Notes: a model not told the origin generated them from the sequence alone. Positions 24,168 through 32,817 are shown, numbered from the stretch's first letter. The stretch: 64,000 nt of DNA from CAYNEI01 sp964396185 (GCA_964396185.1 CAYNEI010000013.1:1-64000), one strand, 5' to 3'. Made by a program: numbers and translations.

Positions 24168-24964
24168 CGCAGAAGCCCCCTGGAGGCCATGCGGCGCACC
24201 AGGCTGGTGGCCACGTCCTCGCTCTCGCCTTCGAAGACCTCGGTGTCACGCTCCTTCTCGGCCACGGGCTCCACACCCTGGACCGTGGTGACCGCGGCCG
24301 AGGGTCCCACCTCGTGCTTGGAGAGGGACAGATCGTCCAACGTCCAGGTCTCCACGCTCCCGCTGGTGAAGGCTGCGTGCACGCCCCAGCTGGTGGCATG
24401 CCGCGCCCGCGGGGCGGCGTTGCCAACGCTGATCAGGCATGGGGTGGGCACCTCGAGCTGGGCGATCCGGCCATCGGTGAGGACCTTCTCGAAGGAGAGA
24501 GTGCCCCCGTCGAGATCCACCCTGCGGCCGTGGGTCGCGATGCTCCAGCCGAGCAGGGCGGCCATGGCTGGACCTACGTGCCCTGCGTAGCGGTCCGTCG
24601 TGCGGGCGCCGGTGATGACGATATCGATGTCGGCGAGCTTCTCTACGGTGGCGGCCAGCGCTTTGGCCACGCCCAGGCTGTCGCTGTCGGTGATGAGCGG
24701 GTCGTTGAGCAGGATGGCGCGGTCAGCCCCCATGCCCAGGGCCTCACGAAGGGTCGAGGAGGCCGCCTCGGGGCCCAGGGAGAGGGCGAGGACCTCGCTG
24801 CCGGGGTCTTGTTGTTTGATCCGGAGGGCGGTCTCCAGGGCCTTCTTGCCCAGGGGGTTCATCACGCCTTCCTCCAGGTTGAACACGGGCTTGCCCGTGC
24901 GCTTGGAGACGGCGACCTTGCCCTTCTCGGGCACGTGTTTGACCGGGACCACGATCCTTACCAT
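24164..24964 (-). CDS. etfB: Electron transfer flavoprotein, beta subunit
   Basis: A 266-residue subunit carrying AMP and forming the heterodimer with EtfA. It begins MVRIVVPVKHVPEKGKVAV. The beta-subunit signature GARTTDRYAGHVGPAMAALL lies near residue 122, in the place of the usual G-x-(x)2-D-G. Start ATG 24964 overlaps the acyl-CoA dehydrogenase stop (GAATGGTAA), so dehydrogenase, EtfB and EtfA are translated in one chain from one transcript. Confidence 0.93.
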   Translation of the reverse strand: MVRIVVPVKHVPEKGKVAVSKRTGKPVFNLEEGVMNPLGKKALETALRIKQQDPGSEVLALSLGPEAASSTLREALGMGADRAILLNDPLITDSDSLGVAKALAATVEKLADIDIVITGARTTDRYAGHVGPAMAALLGWSIATHGRRVDLDGGTLSFEKVLTDGRIAQLEVPTPCLISVGNAAPRARHATSWGVHAAFTSGSVETWTLDDLSLSKHEVGPSAAVTTVQGVEPVAEKERDTEVFEGESEDVATSLVRRMASRGLLR

Positions 24965-26172
24965 TCGAAGTACCCCCTCTGCACGAGCTCGCGGCCGATG
25001 ACGAGGCGCTGGATCTCGTTGGTGCCCTCGAAGATCTCCGCGATGGGTGCATCCCGCAGGCCCTTCTCGAGCCGGAAGCCCTCGGCCAGCCCGCGCGCGC
25101 CCATGATGTCGCAGGCCATGTCCGTGACCTTGGCCGCGGTCTCGCTGGCAGCGATCTTCACCTGGGCCGAGCGCCTGCTCACCTTCTCACGGAAGGGCTT
25201 GGGCACGCGCTCGCCAGCCGCGACCCGCTCGTAGTACTCCTCGACGTACTCGAGGCAGTGGTAGGTGGCGTAGCGCACCATGGTGATGTCCGTGCTCATC
25301 TCAGCCAGCTTGAACTGGACGTCCTGGTGGTGGGCGATGGGTTGGCCGAACTGCTCGCGGGCCTTGGCGTACGTGAGCGCCATCTCCAAGCCCTCCAAGG
25401 CTCCACCCAGAGAGCCGGCGGCCAGGGTGGCACGCCCGCCGTCCAGGGCGGTCAGCGCCACCAGGAAGCCCTCGCCGACGTTGCCCAAGACGTTCTCGGC
25501 CGGGACCCGGAACTCGTCGAACTCGATCTGGGCGGTCGTGGAGCGCCGGATCCCCATCTTGTCCTCCTTGCTGGAGACCCGGAACCCCTCGCCATCGGTC
25601 TCGACGATGAACGCGGTCACACCACCTCGGGCGCCCAGCGCTGGGTCTGTGACTGCGCTGACCATGATGATGTCGGCCACATCACCGTTGGAGACGTAGA
25701 TCTTCGTGCCGTCGAGCACGTACTCGTCCCCGTCGCGCTGTGCCTGGGTCTTGATGTTGGCCGCATCCGAGCCAGCCTGGGATTCGGTGAGCGCGAAGGC
25801 GCCCAGCGCCTCGCCCCGGCACAGCGGTGGCAGGTACTCCTCCCGCTGCTCCTCGGTGCCGAACAGGTAGATGGGTGCTACGCAGATGCCGGTGTGGGCA
25901 CCGCAGATCGTGGCCAACCCAGTGTCGACCCGGGAGAGCTCCTCAAGCAGGATCCCGTAGCCCACCTCGCCGAGGCCCGCGCCGCCGTACTCTGGCGGGA
26001 TGGGCACGCCGAAGAGGCCCTGCTCCTGCATCTTGCGCACGGGGTCCCACGGGAACTCCTCGGTCTCGTAGAAGGAAGGCTCGATGAGCGGCCGGATCTC
26101 GGCGTCCAGGAACTCCCTCAACGTTCGGCGGAAGAGCTCCTGCTCCGGTGTGAACTCGAACTCGAGGGCCAT
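24958..26172 (-). CDS. Acyl-CoA dehydrogenase
   Basis: A 404-residue FAD enzyme giving the first step of fatty-acid oxidation. Family blocks are intact: YGGAGLGEVGYGILLEELSR near residue 68, FALTESQAGSDAANIKTQA near 128 (FAD site), YVLDGTKIYVSNG near 153, MGIRRSTTAQIEFDEFRVP near 206 and AEIFEGTNEIQRLVIGREL near 383. The catalytic Glu for short or medium acyl chains is in FEGTNEIQ. ATG 26172 is used; a TTG seven codons earlier is dispreferred because a TATA box lies at 26201-26208. It heads the operon with etfB and etfA. Confidence 0.94.
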   Translation of the reverse strand: MALEFEFTPEQELFRRTLREFLDAEIRPLIEPSFYETEEFPWDPVRKMQEQGLFGVPIPPEYGGAGLGEVGYGILLEELSRVDTGLATICGAHTGICVAPIYLFGTEEQREEYLPPLCRGEALGAFALTESQAGSDAANIKTQAQRDGDEYVLDGTKIYVSNGDVADIIMVSAVTDPALGARGGVTAFIVETDGEGFRVSSKEDKMGIRRSTTAQIEFDEFRVPAENVLGNVGEGFLVALTALDGGRATLAAGSLGGALEGLEMALTYAKAREQFGQPIAHHQDVQFKLAEMSTDITMVRYATYHCLEYVEEYYERVAAGERVPKPFREKVSRRSAQVKIAASETAAKVTDMACDIMGARGLAEGFRLEKGLRDAPIAEIFEGTNEIQRLVIGRELVQRGYFEW

Positions 26173-26200
26173 GGGCTCGGCCGGGAAGCGCAAGCACCGG

Positions 26201-26208
26201 TAATAAAC
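26201..26208 (-). promoter_or_regulatory. TATA box of the acyl-CoA dehydrogenase-ETF operon
   Basis: gtttatta on the - strand is centred about 32 bp before the ATG at 26172, placing the transcription start a few bases before the start codon. Confidence 0.5.
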
Positions 26209-26292
26209 GGTTGCTCTTATCGACTACCGAGCGGAGGAGAAAAGGCTCCCGCGGGCAGGGCAGCGGATGCGGGGAGACGCCTGCTTACGGCG

Positions 26293-26688
26293 TCACTCGC
26301 TTTCGGTCTCGAAGCCGCACGCAATCCAGTCCTTGTAGCCGCCAGCCATGTTGCGCACATCCTGGAAGCCCATCCTGCGCATGGTATCGGCCGCCAGGAG
26401 CGAACGCCCTCCGCTGGCGCAGTGGACGACGATGGAGGCCTCGCGCTTGTCCACCAGGTCTTGCCGGGCCACTGGGCTCTGGGGGTCGATGAAGAACTCG
26501 AGCAACCCCCGGGGCGCGTGGACTGCGCCCGGGATGCGCCCCTCAGCCCACTCGTTGGGCTCACGCACGTCGAGCACGAGGTCGATCTCGCCTGCCTCGA
26601 TGCCTTCCTTGGCCGCTTTCGCTGTGATCTCCGGAACGCGCTCGCGGGCTTCGGCCATCATGTCTGCGACGGTGGTCTGGTCGGTCAT
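26293..26688 (-). CDS. Rhodanese-like sulfurtransferase
   Basis: A 131-residue single-domain rhodanese. The N-terminal helix precedes IDLVLDVREPNEWAEGRIPGAVHAPRG near residue 36 (CH2A motif), and the active-site loop VVHCASGGRSLLAADTM near 88 has the catalytic Cys in a six-residue CASGGRS loop, as in sulfurtransferases. NMAGGYKDWIACGF near 114 is the CH2B-like end. It moves sulfane sulfur in the cytoplasm. The MBL-fold protein at 1384 is of a type often linked to persulfide use, but is far away. Confidence 0.9.
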   Translation of the reverse strand: MTDQTTVADMMAEARERVPEITAKAAKEGIEAGEIDLVLDVREPNEWAEGRIPGAVHAPRGLLEFFIDPQSPVARQDLVDKREASIVVHCASGGRSLLAADTMRRMGFQDVRNMAGGYKDWIACGFETESE

Positions 26689-26813
26689 GATTCGGACTCT
26701 CCGGCCCGGTGATGGGCTTCTCAAGCTTGAAGCTGATGGCCCAGAACGTGCACACGAGCGGGAGAAGACGACCGCGGACCCCGGGAGCGCCCGGGGCCGC
26801 GAGTCGTCAGTGT

Positions 26814-27161
26814 TCAGAAGTCGCGACGAGGCGGCTTGTGCTTGGAGAAGCAGTCCCGGCAATAGACGGGTTTGTCCCCGGTGGGCTTGAAGGGGACCTG
26901 GGCATCGGCACCACAATCATCGCACGTGATGTCATGCATCTCCCGGTTCCCGCCGCGTCCACCTCCGCCGCGTCCGCCACCACCACGGCCACCGCCGCGG
27001 CCGCTGCTTGAGCCGCGCTGCTTCTGGAAGCAGTCGTTGCAGTAGACAGGTCGTCCTTCGCTCGGTTTGAAGGGGACCTCGGTGTCGGTCCCACAGTCGC
27101 TGCACGTCGCTGGGTGCATCTCGCGGGGGCCACTCTGGCCACCGCCTCTTCCTTGGTTCAC
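26814..27161 (-). CDS. Double zinc-ribbon protein with Gly-Arg-rich (RGG) linker
   Basis: A 115-residue protein with two copies of one CxxC zinc ribbon: CSDCGTDTEVPFKP...PVYCNDC near residues 22-45 and CDDCGADAQVPFKP...PVYCRDC near 84-107. A linker of about 30 residues made almost only of Gly, Arg and Ser (GRGGGRGGGGRGGGG) joins them. The ribbon is the short archaeal CxxC-x17-CxxC type, usually single. RGG boxes bind RNA. The GTG at 27161 fits; a TATA at 27251-27260 implies a leader of about 65 nt. Confidence 0.75.
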   Translation of the reverse strand: MNQGRGGGQSGPREMHPATCSDCGTDTEVPFKPSEGRPVYCNDCFQKQRGSSSGRGGGRGGGGRGGGGRGGNREMHDITCDDCGADAQVPFKPTGDKPVYCRDCFSKHKPPRRDF

Positions 27162-27250
27162 GATATCGCTTCCTGCCGGGAGGGGATCGCATCCAAGGAT
27201 CGAAGATCCACCGGAACGACACCGTCTCGACGGGGTCAAGGAGATCCAGG

Positions 27251-27260
27251 GAGTATATCT
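27251..27260 (-). promoter_or_regulatory. TATA box of the double zinc-ribbon gene
   Basis: The - strand reads agatatactc, almost the same decamer as upstream of the SRPBCC gene (29220-29229). The predicted leader of about 65 nt before GTG 27161 is longer than at most genes here. Confidence 0.45.
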
Positions 27261-27379
27261 AGTATTGCCTTGGGGGGTGTGCAGATGGGAGCTCTCAGCA
27301 GCTTGCGGCCGCGTCATCGCGGTCGGCGGCAAGGGGCGGCCGGTGGCTGGGGCCTGCGCAGAGTGCTCGCCTTGGGCGA

Positions 27380-27529
27380 TCACTTGCTCCGGGCTGGCGG
27401 CGTCTCCCGTGGCGGCCTCGGCGAGACAGGTGCTTCGTTGACGCCCCCCTTCCGGAGATTCGTGCGCTGCTTCTTACGGCCTCGCTTCTGTCCGGCTTCC
27501 GTTGTGTCTTCCCCGGTAGGCATCATCAT
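27380..27529 (-). CDS. Small basic protein of 49 residues
   Basis: A short ORF beginning with three Met codons and then PTGEDTTEAGQKRGRKKQRT, Lys/Arg-rich throughout, ending PPARSK. A ggagggaggg ribosome-binding sequence ends 3 bp before the first ATG, and an atttaagg TATA-like box is at 27549-27556. No homologue is recognised. The stretch from 27162 to 27671 otherwise holds no gene. The basic composition suggests nucleic-acid binding. Coding is suggested by the leader, not by any motif. Confidence 0.45.
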   Translation of the reverse strand: MMMPTGEDTTEAGQKRGRKKQRTNLRKGGVNEAPVSPRPPRETPPARSK

Positions 27530-27671
27530 CTATCCCTCCCTCCGGGGCCTTAAATGTTCTCCATCGATCACGGCTTCCTCGATCCCGATCGTAAGGTCCT
27601 CCGGTGATCTTCGGAGGTACAGGCCAGGAACCTGGTAGAGTTGGTTCCAGCGATGGCTAGACACGCCGGCC

Positions 27672-28607
27672 TCAGTGGTCGTAGACTTCGTCCAACGACA
27701 CACTCGGGCGAGGGCCCCAGTCGATGGTCACATCGAAACCGGTGTAGTGGACCGCAGCGGTGTGGCCGCGCGCACCTGGCAGGGGATCGTGGTGGTGGGT
27801 GCCGGTGTGCTCGAAGTAGCCTTGGCCGCGGGCGACGAGGTGCTCGCCGGGTGTCGTGGTCAGGTCGAGCGCGATGGGCGGGCGGGTGTCGTTGCCTGCG
27901 TGGCCTTGGGCCCACAGGCGGGTGAGATCGGCAGGCCGGTCACCCAGGGGCTGAACGGGATAGGTCGAGCGGTAGGCCCCGTTCCCGTCGGTGGCCATCC
28001 GGATGTCCACCAGGTCCTGCTCGACCACCAGTTCAGCCGACATGCCCATGGCCGGGATGCCGACGGCCTGCAGGCGCTCGAGCAGCTCCTCTTCGTTCGT
28101 GGCGAGAACCGTGACGAGGTACTCGTCGTCAGCGCGCGTGGTCGCGAAGCTGGGTGTCTCGACCTTGGGGCCGACGAAGCCGAGCATCAGCTCGCTTCGC
28201 TCCTCTCCGTCCAGGGTCCACTGCTCGCAGGTGAGCGTTGCATGGTAGTGGCCCCAGGTCTCCCCCTCCTCCGGGACGGGGTGCATGGGATCCGGGATCT
28301 CGCTGTACGTCACCTGTGGCCCCGTGTCCTCGAGCACGTCGGCCACCTGCCAGGGCTCTGGCACGACGTCAGCCAGCTCGAAGAGGCCTGCCACCTCGCG
28401 TGGGTGGACGCTATGACCACCGCCCTGGGTGCAGGTGGTGCCAGTGAGGGAGAGGGATGGTGGGATGCTGGATGGATCGGTGGCCGGGCCGCTGGCTGCA
28501 TCGACTGGCTGGATGGCTTCCTCGTCTCCGGGCTCGTCGGTGGCCAGGCAGCCGGCCAGCGCGGGAGCGGTGAGCAGGAGGAGGGCTAGGCCGGCGGTGG
28601 CTCGCAT
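27672..28607 (-). CDS. Secreted lipoprotein of unknown function
   Basis: A 311-residue protein with a lipoprotein signal (LALLLLTAPALAGC; lipobox Cys near residue 19), then an acidic linker. The mature part has a His-rich stretch (FEHTGTHHHDPL) and a closing DVTIDWGPRPSVS. Four Cys residues may form disulfides. It would be tethered outside the membrane. A cttaagag TATA box about 25 bp before ATG 28607 supports a leaderless start. First of a run of minus-strand lipoproteins. Family not recognised. Confidence 0.65.
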   Translation of the reverse strand: MRATAGLALLLLTAPALAGCLATDEPGDEEAIQPVDAASGPATDPSSIPPSLSLTGTTCTQGGGHSVHPREVAGLFELADVVPEPWQVADVLEDTGPQVTYSEIPDPMHPVPEEGETWGHYHATLTCEQWTLDGEERSELMLGFVGPKVETPSFATTRADDEYLVTVLATNEEELLERLQAVGIPAMGMSAELVVEQDLVDIRMATDGNGAYRSTYPVQPLGDRPADLTRLWAQGHAGNDTRPPIALDLTTTPGEHLVARGQGYFEHTGTHHHDPLPGARGHTAAVHYTGFDVTIDWGPRPSVSLDEVYDH

Positions 28608-28627
28608 CGACGGATGAGTGGATCGCC

Positions 28628-28645
28628 CTCTTAAGCAGGTTGTGG
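28628..28645 (-). promoter_or_regulatory. TATA box and upstream element of the 27672 lipoprotein gene
   Basis: On the - strand the order is ccacaacctgctta then agag, 25 bp before ATG 28607. The same 14 bases (ccacaacctgctta) precede the TATA of the gene at 29256-29735 (at 29759-29772), so it may be a shared regulatory element or an extended BRE. Confidence 0.45.
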
Positions 28646-28766
28646 CGGGGGTGTTGAAGGGATCGACAGGCGGTCTAGACGATCGCGCCTGTCGAGGAGG
28701 AGACGCATGGGCCGGGGCCGGGCTCCCTACCGGGTCGAGCTCAGCCCATCCCATCCATAGACGAAT

Positions 28767-29171
28767 TTAGAGCGCATCCAAGCCGGCTTGGTAGATGCCC
28801 TCGATGAGTTCTACGGCCTCAGCATCGCTGATCCCTGCAGGCTCGAAGGTCCCCTCCCACTCCACCACGCTGCCATCACCGTCGGCGCGGACCTGGAACG
28901 TCGCGCGGTAGTCCTTCACAGGGAGAGGTGACTCCTCGAAACGGTACGAGTAGGAACGTTCGTTCCGCTCCAGAAGCTTCTCGACGATGACGGCGCCGTC
29001 GCCCAGGGTCAGCGTCCTGACCGAACCGTCCTCGGATACATCCGTGGACTTGACCGCGGGATGCCACTCGTGGATCGACCCCCAGCCGCCTACGCGACCC
29101 CAAAGGTCGTCGGCTGACCGTTCGAACTTCCTTGAACGCTTCGCTTGACTCAACTGTATCACTTCATCCAT
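28767..29171 (-). CDS. SRPBCC-family protein (START-like hydrophobic-ligand fold)
   Basis: A 134-residue protein. Characteristic blocks: ADDLWGRVGGWGSIHEWHPAV near residue 20, LGDGAVIVEKLLERNERSYSYRF near 57 and PVKDYRATFQVRADGDGSVVEWEGTF near 84, ending with a long helix. The SRPBCC fold binds hydrophobic or aromatic ligands in a deep pocket; the MxaD/polyketide cyclase-like subtype is closest. ATG 29171 is used, but a GTG at 29201 lies 25 bp after the TATA box and could be a leaderless start adding ten residues. Confidence 0.8.
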   Translation of the reverse strand: MDEVIQLSQAKRSRKFERSADDLWGRVGGWGSIHEWHPAVKSTDVSEDGSVRTLTLGDGAVIVEKLLERNERSYSYRFEESPLPVKDYRATFQVRADGDGSVVEWEGTFEPAGISDAEAVELIEGIYQAGLDAL

Positions 29172-29219
29172 GGGGAGCGGCTTGCCATCCCGGTCGCCCA
29201 CCGTGAGATAGGTCGGACG

Positions 29220-29229
29220 AGTATATCTC
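29220..29229 (-). promoter_or_regulatory. TATA box of the SRPBCC gene
   Basis: The - strand reads gagatatact, centred about 25 bp before GTG 29201 and 54 bp before ATG 29171. It leaves the true start open. Confidence 0.45.
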
Positions 29230-29255
29230 GCTGACTGGTCATCGAACTTCGTTCG

Positions 29256-29735
29256 TCACGGGTTTTCGGACCGGTGTCGACGACCAACGTCCCAGGCGGC
29301 AGTCGCGCAGGCGGCGACCATGAGTACGTTGCCCGGTTGCCACCACCACGCCCCGAGGTCGGCGTACACCCAGATCAGGCTCGCGAACCCCGCCAGGGCG
29401 AGGCCCCATCGCTGCGGCAGCACCGAGCCCCGCCAGGCGCCTCCAGCGGCCACCACAGCTCCTGTGGCGAAGAGCAACCCCGCGACGTTGTAAACGCTGG
29501 ACCACAGGTCACCACGGTAGAACATGGCGATGCCAACCGCCACTGCGAGCAAGCCCACGGGGATGAGAGCGGTCCGTTCACTGTGCTCGCCGCGTGCCGA
29601 GACCGAGAAGCCGATCACGATCACCGCCAAACTCAAGACGGTCCAACCGTCCGGGACACCGGCGACCACCGCTACGATCCAGAGCAAGGCTGCGACCGCT
29701 GCAAGACCGAGCCCCAAAACGTAGCGTGAACGCAT
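29256..29735 (-). CDS. Membrane protein with about five helices
   Basis: A 159-residue protein of alternating hydrophobic segments (VLGLGLAAVAALLWIVAVVAG, WTVLSLAVIVIGFSV, ALIPVGLLAVAVGIAMF, VAGLLFATGAVVAAGGAW, LALAGFASLIWVYADLG). No charged residues fall inside the helices and no catalytic motif is visible. ATG 29735 is preferred to the upstream Met because gcttatcc at about 29756-29763 gives a leaderless spacing. It shares the ccacaacctgctta promoter motif with the lipoprotein at 27672. Confidence 0.55.
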   Translation of the reverse strand: MRSRYVLGLGLAAVAALLWIVAVVAGVPDGWTVLSLAVIVIGFSVSARGEHSERTALIPVGLLAVAVGIAMFYRGDLWSSVYNVAGLLFATGAVVAAGGAWRGSVLPQRWGLALAGFASLIWVYADLGAWWWQPGNVLMVAACATAAWDVGRRHRSENP

Positions 29736-29905
29736 GGCCCACACGAGGGACGGTGGGATAAGCAGGTTGTGGATGGCTCCTTGAAATGAACGGGGGTTCT
29801 GGCTTGAAGACGCGCAACGCCATCGTCATCTCCGGAGGGCCGGGCGAACACGTTGTAGCATCGCGTTGATGGTCCGGTGGATGAGCAGGTCGAGCCGGGT
29901 CGATG

Positions 29906-31201
29906 TTATGGGAGCATGCCCGACGCAGACCACCCGACAGCGATCTTCGGTTCGCCGCTCCTGGGATCGCTCATCGCCCACCAGACCTTGCCGTCCGCAC
30001 CCACGGCGATGCCACCGTACTCGTCGCCAGCTCCCGTGCCGCGCGGCGGAGGCTGGTCGACGGGCCCGGCGAGCTGGATCGTTCGGATCGTCCCGTTGGT
30101 CGCCAAGGTGACGAGCTCGGCCCCCCACACCGCGTCGCCCTCAGCGCGCCCATACGTCGCAAGCACGTGCAGCGCGCCGTCCGGTCCTTGGGTTGCAACG
30201 TTCCACACATAGGAGCCTTCGGGTGCTCCATCCGTGAGCGTCTCGGGCGCGCTCCATGAGGCCCCGGCGTCGGTGCTTTTTGCACGAAGAAGTCCGGAAG
30301 CCGGGAATGCCGCCAGATCCAGACGCGATCCGTCACCGCCCAGGGCGCTCATGTCCCCGATCCACGCGCCGCCGCCGGGGAAGACCATGTGCCCAGACTC
30401 GAAGGTCGTCCCCGCGTCGCGGCTGACAACCGCGTGCAAACCGGACGAGCTCTTCGCCGTGATGACGACGACCCCGTCTGGGTAGGCCGCGACCCGGGGC
30501 CAGAACGTTCGGTATTCGCCCAGGAACGCGTTCAGCGGCAGCGGTGCCGACCACGTTGCGCCCTCGCCATCGCTGGTCCAGAACCACAAACCGCCGCCCT
30601 GCAGGGGGCCCGCCCCGGCCACGACAAAAAGCGCTCCTGTGTCGGGCGCGACGGCGAGGTCCATCGCATCCCAGGTCAGCACGCCCAAGTTGTGCGGGAT
30701 CTGGGTGAGCGTCCACGTCGCGCCGGCGTTGGAGCTGCGGACCACGAGGATGTTGGACTCTGTGGGGAACCGCGTCTCGCCGAAGAGGACGAGTGCGTCC
30801 CCGTTGGGCGCGAAGGCGGCGATCGGGTCGAAATGCCATGAGCCTGCGGCGAGGTCCTTGGAATTCGTCTTTTGCCAGGTCTGACCGGCGTCCGTGGTAA
30901 CCGCGAGCCACACGGTCCACGCTCCGGGGACGTTCTCGATCCACGCAACCAGGGCCGTATCTGGGTCCGTCGGATGGGTCGCGAGCGAAACCTCGCGATC
31001 AGGATGCTCGCCTGCGTTGAGGATCATGGCGCACGGACGGGTCGATTCGGGCTGCTCGGCGTTCGATCGGGTGCATACGCTGGCCCTCGCATCTGTTTCG
31101 ACCCTGGGGGCTCCACCCTTATCATCTGATGCAGCCTGGTCCCCGAGGCAGCCAGAGAAGCCGACGGTCACGAGCAAGAGCACAAGCGCCACGCCTTTCA
31201 C
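29906..31201 (-). CDS. Lipoprotein with BNR/sialidase-type beta-propeller
   Basis: A 431-residue lipoprotein: signal VALVLLLVTVGFSGC with the lipidation Cys near residue 19. The mature part is a propeller with Asp-box repeats (SNAGATWTLTQIP, SDGEGATWSAPLP, SRDAGTTFESG, STDAGASWSAPETL) that mark BNR/sialidase blades. No full catalytic set of sialidases is evident, so carbohydrate binding or a non-enzymatic role is as likely. Start GTG 31201 follows ggcggag; an upstream ATG at 31270 would put extra residues before the signal. Confidence 0.75.
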   Translation of the reverse strand: MKGVALVLLLVTVGFSGCLGDQAASDDKGGAPRVETDARASVCTRSNAEQPESTRPCAMILNAGEHPDREVSLATHPTDPDTALVAWIENVPGAWTVWLAVTTDAGQTWQKTNSKDLAAGSWHFDPIAAFAPNGDALVLFGETRFPTESNILVVRSSNAGATWTLTQIPHNLGVLTWDAMDLAVAPDTGALFVVAGAGPLQGGGLWFWTSDGEGATWSAPLPLNAFLGEYRTFWPRVAAYPDGVVVITAKSSSGLHAVVSRDAGTTFESGHMVFPGGGAWIGDMSALGGDGSRLDLAAFPASGLLRAKSTDAGASWSAPETLTDGAPEGSYVWNVATQGPDGALHVLATYGRAEGDAVWGAELVTLATNGTIRTIQLAGPVDQPPPRGTGAGDEYGGIAVGADGKVWWAMSDPRSGEPKIAVGWSASGMLP

Positions 31202-31365
31202 GACATCTCCGCCACTCGCCTTCGGACCGCGAATCGTACTGCCTCCGACCCTCCATATGTGTTGCCCCATCGATGAATCATGCTCCTTCTCCGCATCCAC
31301 TGGCCGAGGCGGCGGAACGCCCGGCCGTCCGGCGGTGGGGGCAGGGGCACGTGTGGATTACCACC

Positions 31366-32439
31366 TCAGAACCCATGCCGGTCCATCCACTCCAGGACAG
31401 CACGATGCACTTCCCGGTGATTGAGGTGGTGGAACACGGCGTGCCCCGTGTCCGGGAGCAGGAGGAGTTCGAAGTCCGCGTTCGGGTAGTGTTCCCCTTG
31501 TTGGTGCTGGTCCTCGCCCTCGTAATAGAAGTCCTCATCACCGAGGATGTTGAGAACAGGCACGTCGATCCGGGTGGTCACCTGGTTGTCGGGCCTCAAC
31601 GACGCGGGCCGCGCGTCGTCCAAGGGCCGAAGCTCGTACACCCAACATCCCGCACACGCCGTCCAAACACCGAAGCTGGCGCCGACTGTGAAAGGCATGG
31701 GTGAGCCGTCGTACTCTTCCTCCCAGGCGTCGATCACGGCGGGGTCCACATTATCGAAGTGCAGCATCCACACCTGCCAGTCTTCCGGGCAATCGTCCGT
31801 CGTGTAACTCCAGCAACGATCCGCTTCATCGGAGAAACGGCCATGGGACCAAGCCGTGGGAACGATCCCGTCGAAGGATGCGAACAGGCCCTGGGTCATG
31901 TCCGTGAGAAGACCGCCCATGGAGATGCCGGAACCCACCACGGTGTCGTGGGCGCGGGCGTCGGCCGCGGGACCGGTGACGTAGTCTCCGCTGCGCAGAG
32001 CATCCGCGACTTGGTCGATGACGAACGCGTAGTCCTCCAAACCGACAAGCCCGTCCATGCCGGGCGTGTCGCCGTACCCAGGAAGGTCGATGGCGACCGC
32101 GGTACGGCCGCTCGTGGTGAGCATGTGGGCAACAGAGTAGCCGGGGGCGGTGAGGGGTCCGAAGAGCCCCATCCTCCCGCCACCAGAGCCGTGGATCAGA
32201 AGCACCACCGCGTCCGCATCCCGGGCCTCCCACATCGCGCCCGCCACGTCCACCTCGCCGCCAGCGCGCGTCTGGACCCGGAACGTCGCTTGCACGTGGG
32301 GAGCGGACTCGTCCACGTCGTCGAGGAGCCCTGCCGGATCTGCGGGGTCTTCCGTCTCGAGCGCGTCGGGGGTGAGACAGCCTGCGAGGGCAGGAATGAT
32401 GAGTAGGGCTACGATGATTCCAGCATTCTTCAAGACCAC
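31366..32439 (-). CDS. Alpha/beta-hydrolase lipoprotein
   Basis: A 357-residue secreted hydrolase. Lipobox IPALAGC near residue 21 anchors it. Oxyanion strand LLIHGSGGGRMGLFG near 85, nucleophile elbow VGSGISMGGLLTD (Ser in GISMGG) near 163, Asp in LGDEDFYYEGED near 310 and His in PDTGHAVFHHLN near 336 complete the triad. A disulfide-rich cap (three Cys near 208-250) suits extracellular use. Substrate unknown; esterase or peptidase possible. GTG 32439 is chosen because ggagg lies 5 bp upstream, inside an in-frame Met alternative at 32451. Confidence 0.82.
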   Translation of the reverse strand: MVLKNAGIIVALLIIPALAGCLTPDALETEDPADPAGLLDDVDESAPHVQATFRVQTRAGGEVDVAGAMWEARDADAVVLLIHGSGGGRMGLFGPLTAPGYSVAHMLTTSGRTAVAIDLPGYGDTPGMDGLVGLEDYAFVIDQVADALRSGDYVTGPAADARAHDTVVGSGISMGGLLTDMTQGLFASFDGIVPTAWSHGRFSDEADRCWSYTTDDCPEDWQVWMLHFDNVDPAVIDAWEEEYDGSPMPFTVGASFGVWTACAGCWVYELRPLDDARPASLRPDNQVTTRIDVPVLNILGDEDFYYEGEDQHQQGEHYPNADFELLLLPDTGHAVFHHLNHREVHRAVLEWMDRHGF

Positions 32440-32758
32440 GACCTCCTCCATTTCGAGGGCGACCCAAGCCAAGGCGCCGTCGATCCGTGCAGGGATAGGT
32501 AGCCCAACAACTATTTCTTGGTTTGGGTGCTCGAATCGACTGCGGGGCCCGTTCCTGGGACCGGCCTGTCGCCGGTCGCATCATAGAAGTCGATCGCATG
32601 GCGTGATGGGATAACGGCAGAGGTCAGCCGCTGCCGAAGGCGGTCGGCCGGACCGAGATGTTCTACTGAGGGGCAGTGCACACCTGGGTAGATTCTCCCA
32701 TTGTCCACGCAAGCTGGTGAAGGCCGTCGCGACGAGAAGAAAGGAGATGAGAAGGAGG

Positions 32759-32777
32759 TCGAAGTCCGCGTTCGGGT
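32759..32777 (-). pseudogene. Fragment repeating part of the hydrolase gene
   Basis: A 19-bp exact match to 31469-31487 inside the hydrolase gene; around it the - strand reads PNADFDLLLIS, echoing the hydrolase PNADFELLLLP. The similarity does not extend far, so this is a decayed fragment or chance re-use of a short segment between two lipoprotein genes. Confidence 0.35.
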
Positions 32778-32817
32778 GCTGAGGAATGTCCTTCGCGCTT
32801 TCGATTCGTTCATACTC

